Shown piece by piece: positions 54,035 to 63,390 of a stretch of DNA of 64,000 bases (the stretch's first letter is position 1; each line of letters starts with the position of its first letter). The notes beneath the pieces were generated by a model. That model worked only from the letters and a program-made list of their open reading frames with translations. It did not search any database and had not been told where the DNA came from. A program made the translations under genes and the position numbers. The DNA is from Psococerastis gibbosa (Eukaryota; Arthropoda; Insecta; Psocodea; Psocidae), in the NCBI GenBank assembly GCA_963971405.1, contig OZ020492.1, forward strand, positions 4,712,001 through 4,776,000. The letters run 5' to 3'.

Positions 54035-54472
54035 GGTCAAACACAGCCAAACGTCCCGTAATTCAAGGGACAGTCCCGTGTTTGAAGGGTTTGTCCCGTG
54101 TCCTTTACGCTTCTCGCGAGGAAAATATCCCGAATTTAAAGGCTTAGTTTAAAATGTGCTAGTAAAATGTGTTATCCAAAAAATTTAAATTTGAGTTTGG
54201 TTCTGCCATTGACAGACTCATTAAGCCTGTCTGCCGTGTCTTACTTTTTAAGTCAGGAAGAGGAAATTCCTAAGACTCTCCGGAAATTACTGCTCATTAG
54301 TGACGATGACACAGTTGAAGCCTGCCAATATAGTGACATTGCAGAAGTATTTAATTTCATAAGCAATGTGTCTCCTATTTATGAAGTCGCAAGTCAAACG
54401 TTGCAAACAAGCGCCTGAAGTGTATACGCAACGGGGCGTCCCGTAAATGCGAAAAATGTATTTGCCAACCCT
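54035..54472. mobile_element. Decayed hAT-like element with an 83-aa frame
   Basis: The right end GGCGTCCCGTAAATGCG..TTTGCCAACCCTG and left GCCAAACGTCCCGTAATTC resemble the common animal hAT end CAGGGTTGGCAAA..GTCCCGTA. The frame at 54167-54418 (SYFLSQEEEIPKTLRKLL.. ..SDIAEVFNFISNV) has normal composition and may be a remnant of an element-encoded protein, but I cannot name a domain. No clear 8-bp flank. Confidence 0.5.
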
Positions 54473-54568
54473 GGACTTAAACAGGTCAGGGTGAGTCTGA
54501 CGTACCATAGAACACTTAATTCTAACTTAACCTAAGCACGCTATACAATAGAAATATGAAACTTACCC

Positions 54569-54629
54569 TAAGGAACAAGATGAGGTTAACTTGTACTACG
54601 TAAATATATTCGCCGGCCATATTTACAAC
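54569..54629 (+). repeat. 60-bp block shared with 46611-46671
   Basis: Nearly identical to the block at 46611, including CGTAAATATATTCGCCGGCC. Confidence 0.85.
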
Positions 54630-54926
54630 CAGGGGGCGTAAATTTTGGGGGGGGGGGGGGGCACGGTCCTATTCTCCCCCCCCAGCCTCGAGTAACGTAA
54701 GATGTGGTTCATGGTTCATGTCTCCCCGGGCCCCTTTGCAGCAATATTAATATAAGCACTTCTTTGTTAGCTTCGTAACATCTACAGCTATACTTTACTA
54801 CTATTAAAATTCGTAAAACCCTACTATTTTACACGTATATCTTAAATTTTTCCTTATCCTGCCTGATGACGTCATATGGTATACTTAGTTTAGCCCCCGC
54901 CATCATTCTAAAACTATACGCCTCTG
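54630..54926 (-). mobile_element. hAT-like MITE (297 bp), inverse of 30459-30769
   Basis: It starts CAGGGGGCGTAAATTTT and ends AAAACTATACGCCTCTG. Flanks TTTACAAC (54622-54629) and TTTACGAC (54927-54934) match 7/8. The body has CTCCCCGGGCCCC, GACGTCATATGGTATACTTA and a G15 run. Confidence 0.9.
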
Positions 54927-55264
54927 TTTACGACCTATGGATCTCTTCGGTCCCTCCAAGCCTTTTCTTGTCTTCCTGCTTCCGGCTCCCGCCATACAAT
55001 GCTACCAACTAGGCTCTCATTGTCAGTGGTCATCAGCAGGACCATCAGACCAGGTCAAAAGTAGGTCAACCCATCCAGAAGCGTACCACAGCCATCGGCG
55101 TACACTTCATGCAACTATAAATATCCCATCTTTTTATATTTATTTCTACTACACATGTCTAGGGTAATGAATGCTAATCTGATAATGTTTTATGTAATGC
55201 TAGCTCTATTTAATTCCCTTCTGATTTTTAAGTGTAAGAAGGAACTCCCTACATGCACGCTACA

Positions 55265-55526
55265 CTACTCCAACGAGCCTCCGCCCTACGAGCACCCTCC
55301 TCCCTCTCCGATGCTCTAGGAAACACAACAACAGCCACAAATAATATCATTCAATTCCTAAGAGCCACCGGTCTCTTCTTCAACATTTAACCATCCCCCC
55401 CCCCTCCCTACTACTTACACAACAGAACGGATAACTCTCTACCACTAAATAATCGGTAAACATTCCCAATTTCCTAGCGCAAATTCCCAACAGGGACCCG
55501 CGCTTTAAAAAAAAAAAAAAAAAAAA
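55265..55526 (+). mobile_element. 5'-truncated LINE 3' end, copy 2
   Basis: The frame reads QRASALRAPSSLSDALGNTT then TATNNIIQFLRATGLFFNI and stop, a C-rich 3' UTR, CAGGGACCCGCGCTTTA and an A22-type tail. It is very similar to 23175-23434. CTACT on both sides may be part of a target duplication. Confidence 0.8.
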
Positions 55527-56680
55527 CTACTGGAGTCCAGTGTTCTGCCAAGTAGACTATGCCAGTGCTCAACCCCTTCCTCAGACCCGCAACACCCGAA
55601 TCATCCAAACAAGCGTTTGTACGTTCTGTCCGAATCTTGGTAATCCCAGCTAGAATGTGCAAGCTCACTGAAGGAATGAACAAAAAATTCTTTTCAATGA
55701 ATAGCATGCTATGTTCTTCCTCTGTTAGTGGTTCACAGTCTTTATAAAGCCAGTTAATTGTTTTTTTTTTTTTTTACAAAGGCAAATACTAAGTTATTAA
55801 AAAAAATAGTTATGCTCCATAAAAATTATCCAATTGCATGCACTCTATTCTATTGCATGAATTGAGAAACCAAAATAATGTTCTTTACGGGTCAAAACAT
55901 GCTTAACAGGAAATTCTTTACCGAAATTAGTTTGCAACTCATTAAAACGTTAAAACTGCCGTCTTCCACAGAAGGTTTTCCCAAACTGAAAACTTCGAGT
56001 TAATTTAAAAGGTATCAAAATAATAAAAAGACGGATTGGGAAACGGTGAAACAAATAATATAAAAAGTTTCTAGATTAAAAATTATTCAGATTTATTCCA
56101 TTGAAAACGAATTGGTGCTACTTGAAATATTGCATTATTAATCTTAATGCTTTCTTGCTGATTTTTTTTAGGGACATTACGACTTTTTAGCGTCCTTCTT
56201 TTACTTGGGAGTTGTCAGTTTGAGATAAAAAAGGAAGGAAATAACTTTAGACATGTAAAATGAAATCGAATTTCAAAGGAATCAATTATAGTATTTAAAT
56301 AATAATAATTTAATATAATAATTTAATTTTACTGCAAACAGGTCCACGGCATATTACATAAATTGGTGATAGGATTAACCCGTGCTGGGGCCCCTATTAA
56401 TTTAAAACAGTTTAGAATGTTAGAATAATACGATACATAAAAAGAAGAGAGAAAAACTCAATAAACATGAGAAAGAAAAAATAACACAATGCAGAACGAT
56501 ATAGGTGCCACTTTACGAAGTAAATTACAGAGAGGTTAAAGCTTGCGGATTTTGTTTCAAGAATAGAGTTACTTTGTTTATAAAATGGCGCATTGCTTGG
56601 ATAACTTTTAATTTCTCCCGGCAGACAATTGTAAATTGAGATGGACTGGTATTGGATTGGGTATGTTGAAAAAGAGCTTT
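55527..56680. other. Unassigned AT-rich sequence
   Basis: The 91-aa minus frame at 56412-56687 is aromatic and serine-rich with no known domain. No repeat recognised. Confidence 0.35.
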
Positions 56681-56715
56681 GATTCAATATACTGCAATAT
56701 TACATGGTACATATT

Positions 56716-56844
56716 CAAGGACGAGCGCAGGTTTTGGTGGTTTCGGGGGGGGGGGGGGGGTGAGGTCCAATTTTTTTTTAACGTAATTTATTAATGAAAG
56801 TCCATTCCGGACCCCTTGGACCACCCCACCTCGGCACGGCCATG
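56716..56844. mobile_element. hAT-like MITE inserted in an older repeat (129 bp)
   Basis: It starts CAAGGACGAGCGCAGG and ends CGGCACGGCCATG. Flanks TACATATT (56708-56715) and TATATATT (56845-56852) match 7/8. The interrupted host (ATACTGCAATATTACATGG.. and ..ACTTAGGTTGAAGAGATAAT) is continuous near 15700 and 59600. Confidence 0.82.
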
Positions 56845-56852
56845 TATATATT

Positions 56853-57299
56853 ATAACTAACTTAGGTTGAAGAGATAATCTCCTCTTTATAACCGAAATT
56901 AAAGCCATCATTGAGACATTAGTAGAAAGAAGAATTATTCCTCTACGTTTTGACATGTTCCATAACTGAGGTGGCCAATCGGTATTAGTGACGGTTACAT
57001 GCTGTGCATTAAATTGTAGAGGGACACTTCTTCTTTATACTACTTCCTGAAGGATAGCTCTAATTTCGATATTTTCTGTGAATTTGTGCTAAAAACGGGT
57101 TGTCGCTTAAAACAATTATGAAATGGTGCACAATTATAAAAGTTTTGACAATAATTTAGTCATAGCATGCATATTTTGTCAGAGCTCCGACTAGTTAGAA
57201 GGACTTAAGTCATCTTACGCCCATCACAATGAGCTCAATGAGACAACACTTTGTGCACCTTTCTTCATTTCTTGTATTGACTTTGTCTATTTATGACTT
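56853..57299. other. Host repeat remainder, then unassigned
   Basis: 56853-56910 continues the edge repeat of 12438/15700. The rest shows no gene. Confidence 0.4.
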
Positions 57300-57472
57300 T
57301 TTTTTGTTCTATTACTAAGCCAACCCAGCGGAGTAAGGGCTATAAAGCCCTCTCCTACACTCAATTAGGAAGACTCGGGAACGCCTGCTTTACATGCCCT
57401 CCGAAGAAAATTTAGTAAGTGTAGGACTCGAACCAAAAACTTTTCCGGTGAAAGTCTACTTGTCCTGACGTC
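57300..57472 (-). mobile_element. SINE family A copy with internal deletion
   Basis: CTATTACTAAGCCAACCCAG, GGGCTATAAAGCCCTCTCC and CCTGCTTTACATGCCCTCCG, then a shortened middle and the B-box complement GGACTCGAACC. Confidence 0.85.
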
Positions 57473-57566
57473 CTGCCCTGCCCTATTGTCGCGATATTCC
57501 GGGATATTTGGTAGAAAACTATAAAACAGAAGGTCGAGGATCGAAACTCGACATAAAAGGAAACAT

Positions 57567-57620
57567 GGCACCTTACTGGTACTGGGCACCTTACTGGTAC
57601 TGGGAACCTTACTGGTACTG
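57567..57620. repeat. 18-bp tandem repeat (three units)
   Basis: ACCTTACTGGTACTGGG is repeated three times just before a Helentron-like fragment. On the minus strand it translates as repeated STSKVP. Confidence 0.9.
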
Positions 57621-57955
57621 CCGTTTTTGAGGAAAATGTTTTTGGTCATTTTTTGGAGGTTTTTGAGGGTAAACTCCCTCAAAATTGAGTTGGCCCGAAA
57701 TTGTTCTTTCCGTGAGATATGATAGATATGATTTTTGTGAACCTACAGGTACATGGCAAATTCCATCAAATTCCACTGAACAGTTTGCCCACAAGTCAAC
57801 GAACAGACAGATACACCGACAGATAGACAGACTTTCCGTAAATGCCACTTTTTTGGGTTCCTAGGACCTCAAAATGTGTAACTCCACTGAAATCTTGAAA
57901 CGGAAAATTTTGATCGTCCCAAAACTTTCCTTGTACGTATAAATTGGAAAGCAAT
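57621..57955 (+). mobile_element. Helentron-like fragment, 3' half
   Basis: Body sequence from TTTTTGAGG through CAAAATTGAGTTGGCCC, a short ACAG microsatellite, TGGGTTCCTAGGACCTCAAA and the end AAATTGGAAAGCAAT. Confidence 0.7.
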
Positions 57956-58006
57956 AATAAACGCGTATTACGCGTATTGTAGCTGAGTTTATTCTGACTA
58001 CTAAGA

Positions 58007-58180
58007 CCTGGTTCCACACCACGGTTAGAAATGTCTTCGTGAGATATACCAGAGCACCGATGCATTAGAACATTCTGGTAGTAAAAACTTAAGTTATGCA
58101 GTTATGTGGCATACCCATGTTCCAATAATGCATAGCCAGTATTCCTCGCGATAACATTTCTAACTATGGTTGAAGAGCCA
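58007..58180. mobile_element. Small palindromic MITE
   Basis: CCTGGTTCCACACC..GGTTAGAAATGT and ACATTTCTAACTATGGTTG are inverted. The arms continue through the ATACC/GGTAT and GATGCATTAGAACAT regions for about 75 bp with several mismatches. Confidence 0.65.
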
Positions 58181-58389
58181 AAAAGGGACTAAGTGATCTT
58201 ACGCCCCTGTAAACTGGTTGAATGTGCCACTCATAGGGCGAGTTGAAATTAGAGGATATATTTCTACCAATAGAATTCTATTACTTAAGGGCTCTTCAGC
58301 TCTTGCGCCCTTTTAAACCCGGCTGGTTCTTATTTCATGGTTTGTAACTCCGGAATAGTCCGATTGGTAGACAACTGGTGACAACTTAC

Positions 58390-58610
58390 TTTCTTTTACT
58401 TACTTTTACGTCGTCTTTGTCACCAAGGGTCGGCGGCACGGCAGCGGCGTTTCCAGAAGACTTTCTTCACTGTTTATTGCGAGAGTCCTCAGGTCGTGTT
58501 CAATTTTTCTGGGGAGTGTCATCTTCAGTCTTCTCCCCTGCGACGTTCTGGGAGTCCTATGTTTTGGGTACTCTTTAATAAATCATCTCAACTCTGGATG
58601 TGGACTATAA
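58390..58610 (-). pseudogene. LINE C-terminal remnant
   Basis: The minus strand reads PRKIEHDLRTLAINSEESLL, then ETPLPCRRPLV in the same region as 53391-53528. It is another copy of the GRPK-type LINE end and serves as the uninterrupted paralogue for the 53529-53895 insertion. Confidence 0.7.
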
Positions 58611-58659
58611 AAGGCAAGGCCGAAGTTCGCGGCTCGGCATTAAAAGACTATTTTTCCGC

Positions 58660-58770
58660 CTGGCCTGGGTCCGCCCAACCTTTTCCTCACGTGGCTGACC
58701 ACAACATCCCAAATAGAGCAGTGGCCAAGAAGGAGAACCCTCTCCTCAGGCCTAGACCCAATAGATTGTC
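58660..58770 (+). repeat. Interspersed repeat G, copy 3
   Basis: GTGGCTGACCACAACATCCC, AAATAGAGCAGTGGCCAAGA and AGACCCAATAGATTGTCGTG match 31000-31085 in reverse. Confidence 0.6.
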
Positions 58771-59018
58771 GTGTTTTTTAATGCACAAATCAAAGAAGAT
58801 TTTTTAAATAATAAACGCGTAGCTTAAATAATTTGAAGTTTTTCCGACAGGTTAGAAGTACTGAAGGTTTCTTGATTTCCTTCTAACCCTCACAACAAAC
58901 TAGAAGACACTTATAACGGCTAAACACTTATCGTCCACTCCTCTTAGTTAGTTTTTTTTCCCAATGGATTTTTTATATTGTTGTTGTTTCCAATGCCTGC
59001 TTTTAGCATTTCTGCTTT

Positions 59019-59340
59019 AAGCAACCCTGTCAGCCTAGCGGGGGAGTGAGGCTGTTTGTTAACTTGAGGCACCCTAAGGGCAGACTCTTCCACCTCGGGT
59101 GAAAGGGGAGTTGACTGGCAGGGTGGACCTCCTGATTATAGTGGATTCCGAACCACTCGGGGAACATGGCAAAGTCATACGATTAAATCGGAGGTGACAA
59201 GGACTCCACACGAACATAGACTGACTGCTATAGTCTCTTCGCGTTATTATGTCCCACCATGTTCCCCTGCCAACGCTGTGCGCACTACCAAGTTTGCCTC
59301 AGTTTGAAATATGCTCTGCTCTTATGGATTCAACTTGGTA
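59019..59340 (-). repeat. Interspersed repeat E, copy 5 (near complete)
   Basis: Reverse order of 14808-15128: CAACCCTGTCAGCCTAGCGG, TGGACCTCCTGATTATAGTG, CGGAGGTGACAAGGACTCC, CACCATGTTCCCCTGCCAAC and GGATTCAACTTGGTAAGG. Confidence 0.88.
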
Positions 59341-59377
59341 AGGCCGTTGGCCAAAATTAGAGGATATGGAAAAAACT

Positions 59378-59449
59378 GGGCTTGGCGGGATTCGAACCCA
59401 CGATCAACGCCTAACCGGGGCGTCGTCTTAACCGCTGGACTGCAAGCCC
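59378..59449 (-). tRNA. tRNA-like sequence, probably pseudo/SINE-derived (copy 2)
   Basis: Minus-strand cloverleaf with a perfect 7-bp acceptor GGGCTTG/CAAGCCC, D arm GTCCAGCGGTTAAGAC, anticodon stem ACGCC/GGCGT with loop CCGGTTA (C at position 33), and T arm GTGGG-TTCGAAT-CCCGC. The 3' flank TTGACATGATTC..AGACAGGTTAGCACAAC is shared with 12536-12607, so both belong to one dispersed unit. The 82-aa plus frame with SNPRST is this tRNA read backwards. Confidence 0.6.
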
Positions 59450-59727
59450 CGACAAGTCCAGTAATCGCCAAATCCTCTACTTATCCTCAAATTGACATGA
59501 TTCTTGTTGCTAGACAGGTTAGCACAACTACACAACTATGTAACCGATCAGGTCTGTGAGCTTACTTAATTGCATAAAGGCAATGTTTTATTCAATACAT
59601 TGTAGTATTATATGGTATATATGACACTGACATTAAATTAACTTTGGTTGAAGAGGTAACCTCCTCGTTGCCGTTGGCAACGACTTTTTTATGGATCAAG
59701 GCCTACTTATAAGGTCCCTTGTCCAAT

Positions 59728-59908
59728 GCCAACGACCCTATGGATTTCGGACATTATTTGTATTGTTTCCAAATGAATTTTTGGCCATGACATATGTTCT
59801 CGATGTCAACCTACACCGGCTACAAGTGATAATGGACAAGCTGAGACAAGCTTACCATTGACGCAATGAAACAGGCGAAAGCGTGACTTAACCAAGTGCG
59901 GATACGAT
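59728..59908 (+). repeat. Interspersed repeat D, copy 6
   Basis: ATGCCAACGACCCTATGG, TTTCGGACATTATTTG, CGATGTCAACCTACACCGG, GATAATGGACAAGCTGAGAC and GACTTAACCAAGTGCGG. Confidence 0.85.
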
Positions 59909-60511
59909 TCAACCACCCCTCTTACTTTCGTACTGCTGACAAGTTTCTATTAGTGGATTTATTAAGAATCAAACAATTTATGCCCTTTATTACCTTGCCT
60001 GGTTTTTATTTCGGGATTCCGCTCTTACAAATGTGGAATATCCGTGGAAATTCAGTGGGAAAAATTAAGCCTACTTGATAGCGTGAGCGTCCGCATGAGC
60101 TCTTTACATGACATAAATTAAAAATATAGCCATGAAATAGCGTGGGCTTTTGTTTTTTGGGGGGAAAATATGCATGTGTGCGTGGGGACAGGGGGAGAGG
60201 GCATAATTCCCAGTACTGCAGTGCCGTCAACTTCCCATTCCAGTTTTGAAATAACGAAAAGGACACAGGGGAAAATGAGAACCTCTAGGTTTTGTGCACG
60301 CTCTCAAAAACTAAAACACCCCCCAGGGTGAGATATCCTTAGTCGCCCCCGTAAACCCCCCTTGAGTATCACACAATAGAATGAGAAATACCCTTATCAA
60401 TTTCTGCTTCACATTGTCTTTATCATGAGTGTCAGCTCAAGAGCTGGAGCGTATAGTACGGTTTTACTCTAATATGCTGATCTTTAATGATGTAATATTG
60501 TTTGTTATCAT
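59909..60511. other. Unassigned sequence
   Basis: No gene recognised; frames at 59896 and 60006 overlap on opposite strands without domains. Confidence 0.35.
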
Positions 60512-60640
60512 GTGGCAACAATGAAAGGTACAGAGCTTGGGCTTGCTTTTGAGTTTTTTGTTGTGTATTTTGTGGATGGGGTATGTAGAATCAGGAGCAA
60601 TGTGGAGATTCGTGCTTTATTCAATATGTCATATTATAAC
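60512..60640 (+). pseudogene. Possible short LINE fragment
   Basis: The frame contains VDGVCRIRSNVEIRALFN, resembling the Y.DGEWRIR.N.EI block of LINE polymerases such as the remnant at 51305. It is too short for certainty. Confidence 0.3.
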
Positions 60641-60683
60641 GGAGCTGAGGGAAGGGCCACGTGCACAGAACAGACCCGTCAAG

Positions 60684-60858
60684 CAAGGCCGTAGCTAGGA
60701 TTTTTTTCGGGGGGGGGGGGGGTTCAGAAATTTTATTAGATATTTTATAGTACTTTTTATTTTTCCTCTCAAAATCCGATTCTATCTAGTGTCAAGCCAT
60801 TTCATTTCGGGGGGGGGGGGGAGTTGAACCCCATTAACCCCCTTTGGCTACGGCCTTG
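60684..60858. mobile_element. hAT-like MITE, CAAGGCCGTAGC type (175 bp)
   Basis: The ends CAAGGCCGTAGCTAGG and TTTGGCTACGGCCTTG are inverted. Flanks CCGTCAAG (60676-60683) and CAGTCAAG (60859-60866) match 7/8. G14 and G13 runs lie near the ends. Confidence 0.9.
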
Positions 60859-60924
60859 CAGTCAAGGGCCACCAAAAGGGTATGGGAAGTTTAGCCTCGC
60901 CAGCGTAGGCTAGTTGGAAGCCAC

Positions 60925-61141
60925 GCCAAAATTGATTATAGAAACAATGAGATATTTTCGTGAATGTACATGCGAAGTTTCATCAAAACCCATTGAGTAA
61001 TTTACCCACAAATCGTGAGAGACACAAAAATATCGTAACAAATTTTTTTTGGGGCTTCTAGGACACTGATTCCGGTGAAATCTCGAAATCGAACATTTTG
61101 ACTATCACAAAATTTATACTAAGATATAAATAAGAAAGCAA
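60925..61141 (+). mobile_element. Helentron-like fragment, diverged 3' part
   Basis: TTCGTGAATGTACATGCGAA, CATTGAGTAATTTACCCACA and AATCTCGAAATCGAACATTT correspond to the 3' part of copies 1-3. The microsatellite is almost absent and the terminal hairpin is degraded. Confidence 0.6.
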
Positions 61142-61482
61142 AGGTAGTTAAATAATATGCAGGTTTGAAGCGAAGAAGGTAGAATGGAATAGCATTATGA
61201 GGAGTGCAAGAAAAGGACGTAAAGCAATTTACGTTCCTTCAATGGACAACGAAGTTGTTGGACTGCAATAAGAGTTGGAAAAAGATTCCAGCTTTTATTC
61301 AAGTAGGGGGGAAAACTTTACCAATTGGTCCCCTCAGAAAACAGACTTGCATGTTATTTTGAGAGTTGGATTGCTTTTGAAAAGTATTCCTATTCCTATA
61401 TAAGTCAATCAAACGGGCCTTGAGCAATTTTAAATAGGTGTTCAGTTCATTTGAATGGGTTAGAAGTAGGGTTGCCACCTGT

Positions 61483-61653
61483 CAATGGCGGATCCACAGG
61501 GGGGTCATGACCCCCCCTAAAGGAGTAAATTCATATGATAGTAAAAAATAATTTTTTTTTTAAATTGAATAAAACTTTTTTAACAAAAAATTACATTTTA
61601 AACTTACATACAACTTGTGACCCACCCTATATTTTCCATTGGTTCCGCTCTTG
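61483..61653 (+). mobile_element. hAT-like MITE (171 bp)
   Basis: It starts CAATGGCGGATCCACAGG and ends GGTTCCGCTCTTG. Flanks CCACCTGT (61475-61482) and CCACCTAT (61654-61661) match 7/8. Same family as 5957-6136. Confidence 0.9.
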
Positions 61654-62394
61654 CCACCTATACGATTTCATATTGTATTCAATGATATTTCTTACCGCCA
61701 TGACATATTGTATACACGCCTGATATCGTACCCAAAATCACTATATTTTGGCTACTGAATACGATATTTTTAAGTAGAAAATATCGTATCCTAGTTAAGC
61801 TTGAGAACATCAAAATTAATAGAGTTAGCTCAAATATAACAATTTAAATTTTCCCCATTTTTTGAAATATCGCGCGAAGTTGTTGAAGGCTGCTAAGAGC
61901 AGATACACTTGGAAGGCTGGAGTTCATAAATTATTGCCTTAAGCCCATAACTGAATGTTTTTATACACGTTAGACCAGTATAAAAGACTATTTTTCTATA
62001 ATTTGCAAACGAGCCAGGTAATTTATGACTGATAGGAAAAACTGGAGGATACTATATATTTTTTCTTAAGATAACATATTTTTTTAGGTCATTATGAAAA
62101 AAATACGATATTTTGATATCAAAAAGGTGGCAGCCCTAGTTAGAAGCCAATGTGTACAAGCACTGTCAGGCTGATTTCGAGTTTGAAAGTCTGTATCCTT
62201 TTAACCGTGGACAATATTTTCAACCCCGTATAACACAGAAACTAGGTATGATGGAGATATACCGTTTAGCTGCTCACATGGTTTATCTCTCGGAGATTGT
62301 CACGGTGCACTTATCTGAAAAAGTTAGAAAATTTCACTCGTACACATTGACTTCTAACCCCTTCATTTTCTATCTTTTTCTAATGTCTCTTCTA
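61654..62394. other. Unassigned AT-rich sequence
   Basis: The 90-aa frame at 62152-62424 has no domain I recognise. Several GATATTTT/AAAATATC-like words occur. No repeat resolved. Confidence 0.35.
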
Positions 62395-62620
62395 TCGAAG
62401 ATTGGTTACCATAATGGCAATTAGGACCTTTGAGACTGCTGTTCTGAAAAGGGAAGTCGTTCTCTTGCAAAATGCCTCATTCTTTCAACTAGGATGTTCT
62501 TCTTCTGCCAGGAGCCCTCTGTCCTTCTATATTCCTTTGCATTATTACATGCAGAAGGCGATATTTTTCGCTCCGCATCGTATAGGCAGCCGCATTATGT
62601 ATGTTTCTGTTTCTTAACCG
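62395..62620 (-). pseudogene. LINE C-terminal remnant
   Basis: The minus strand reads MRSEKYRLLHVIMQRNIEGQ, RAPGRRRTS, stop, LKE and then, in another frame, MRHFARERLPF. This follows the arthropod LINE pattern MR..KY.LL..I..G.IEG.R.PGRRR.SWL. In-frame stops show the copy is dead. Confidence 0.8.
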
Positions 62621-62714
62621 TCCGCAGCAACTATTCATTCGCCTCAGGACCTCAAAATTAGGGAAGCTATCTATCCAGGATATGGGCTGCGTTTGTCTGC
62701 ATACCCCCTCTGAT

Positions 62715-62888
62715 CAGGGACGGATCTAGCTCATTGTTTAGGGGGGGGGGGGGAGTTGTGGGTCAAAATAGGAAAAACATATGTAGGATCGACTAAATCA
62801 GAGCGCAATAATTTAACTTACACTAGATTTACTAAATTTGGGGGGGGCAGCTACCTTCCCTGCCCCCCCCCCCTTGTATCCGTCCATG
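62715..62888 (+). mobile_element. hAT-like MITE, CAGGGACGGATC family (174 bp)
   Basis: It starts CAGGGACGGATCTAGCTC and ends GTATCCGTCCATG. Flanks CCTCTGAT (62707-62714) and ACTCTGAT (62889-62896) match 7/8. The body has GTTGTGGGTCAAAATAGG and GTAGGATCGACTAAAT as in 32193-32361. Confidence 0.92.
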
Positions 62889-63207
62889 ACTCTGATTCTG
62901 TTCTCCATATAGTATCTGTCAAAGTCCATCCCTCAATACCTCATAGAACGATGGGGAACATTTCACCATTCGCAATCTAAGGTCCAACCGCAGGATCCGA
63001 CAGCGAAGTACTTTCTGCATTTTGATGAAGACGTTCAATGCGGCTACCCATTTCCTGACCCACTTCCCACTCACTGCCGCTGTTGCTGTAGAATTGCATA
63101 ATCCAAAGTTACTCGGAAATAATTTAGTTTTTTGGCACCGTATTATGTTTCCCCCGGAAACCTTTGCTATGTTATGCCAACATATAATAAGAGTTTTATA
63201 TAAGTGC

Positions 63208-63236
63208 ATATTATTATTATTATTATTATTATTATA
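63208..63236. repeat. (ATT)n microsatellite
   Basis: A perfect trinucleotide run of about nine units upstream of repeat D. Confidence 0.9.
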
Positions 63237-63267
63237 GACTGACGCTTACTTTAATGGCCCTTGTCCT

Positions 63268-63390
63268 GTCAACGATCTCATTGATTTTTAGAACATTATT
63301 GGTATTGTTCCCATATGAATTTTGGCCGTTGGGAAGCTGGTGCGCGCCCGCGATGTCATCCCGTGCCAACCACAATGTAACATGCATTGG
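63268..63390 (+). repeat. Interspersed repeat D, copy 7 (diverged)
   Basis: GTCAACGATCTCATTGATTT, ACATTATTGGTATTGTTCCC, TTTTGGCCGTTGGGAAGCT and CGCCCGCGATGTCAT follow the family order; the 3' part is decayed. Confidence 0.6.

Noticed and set aside
59311-59559. 82-aa frame with DSNPRST
   Set aside because: The peptide comes from the tRNA-like sequence at 59378-59449 read on the opposite strand.
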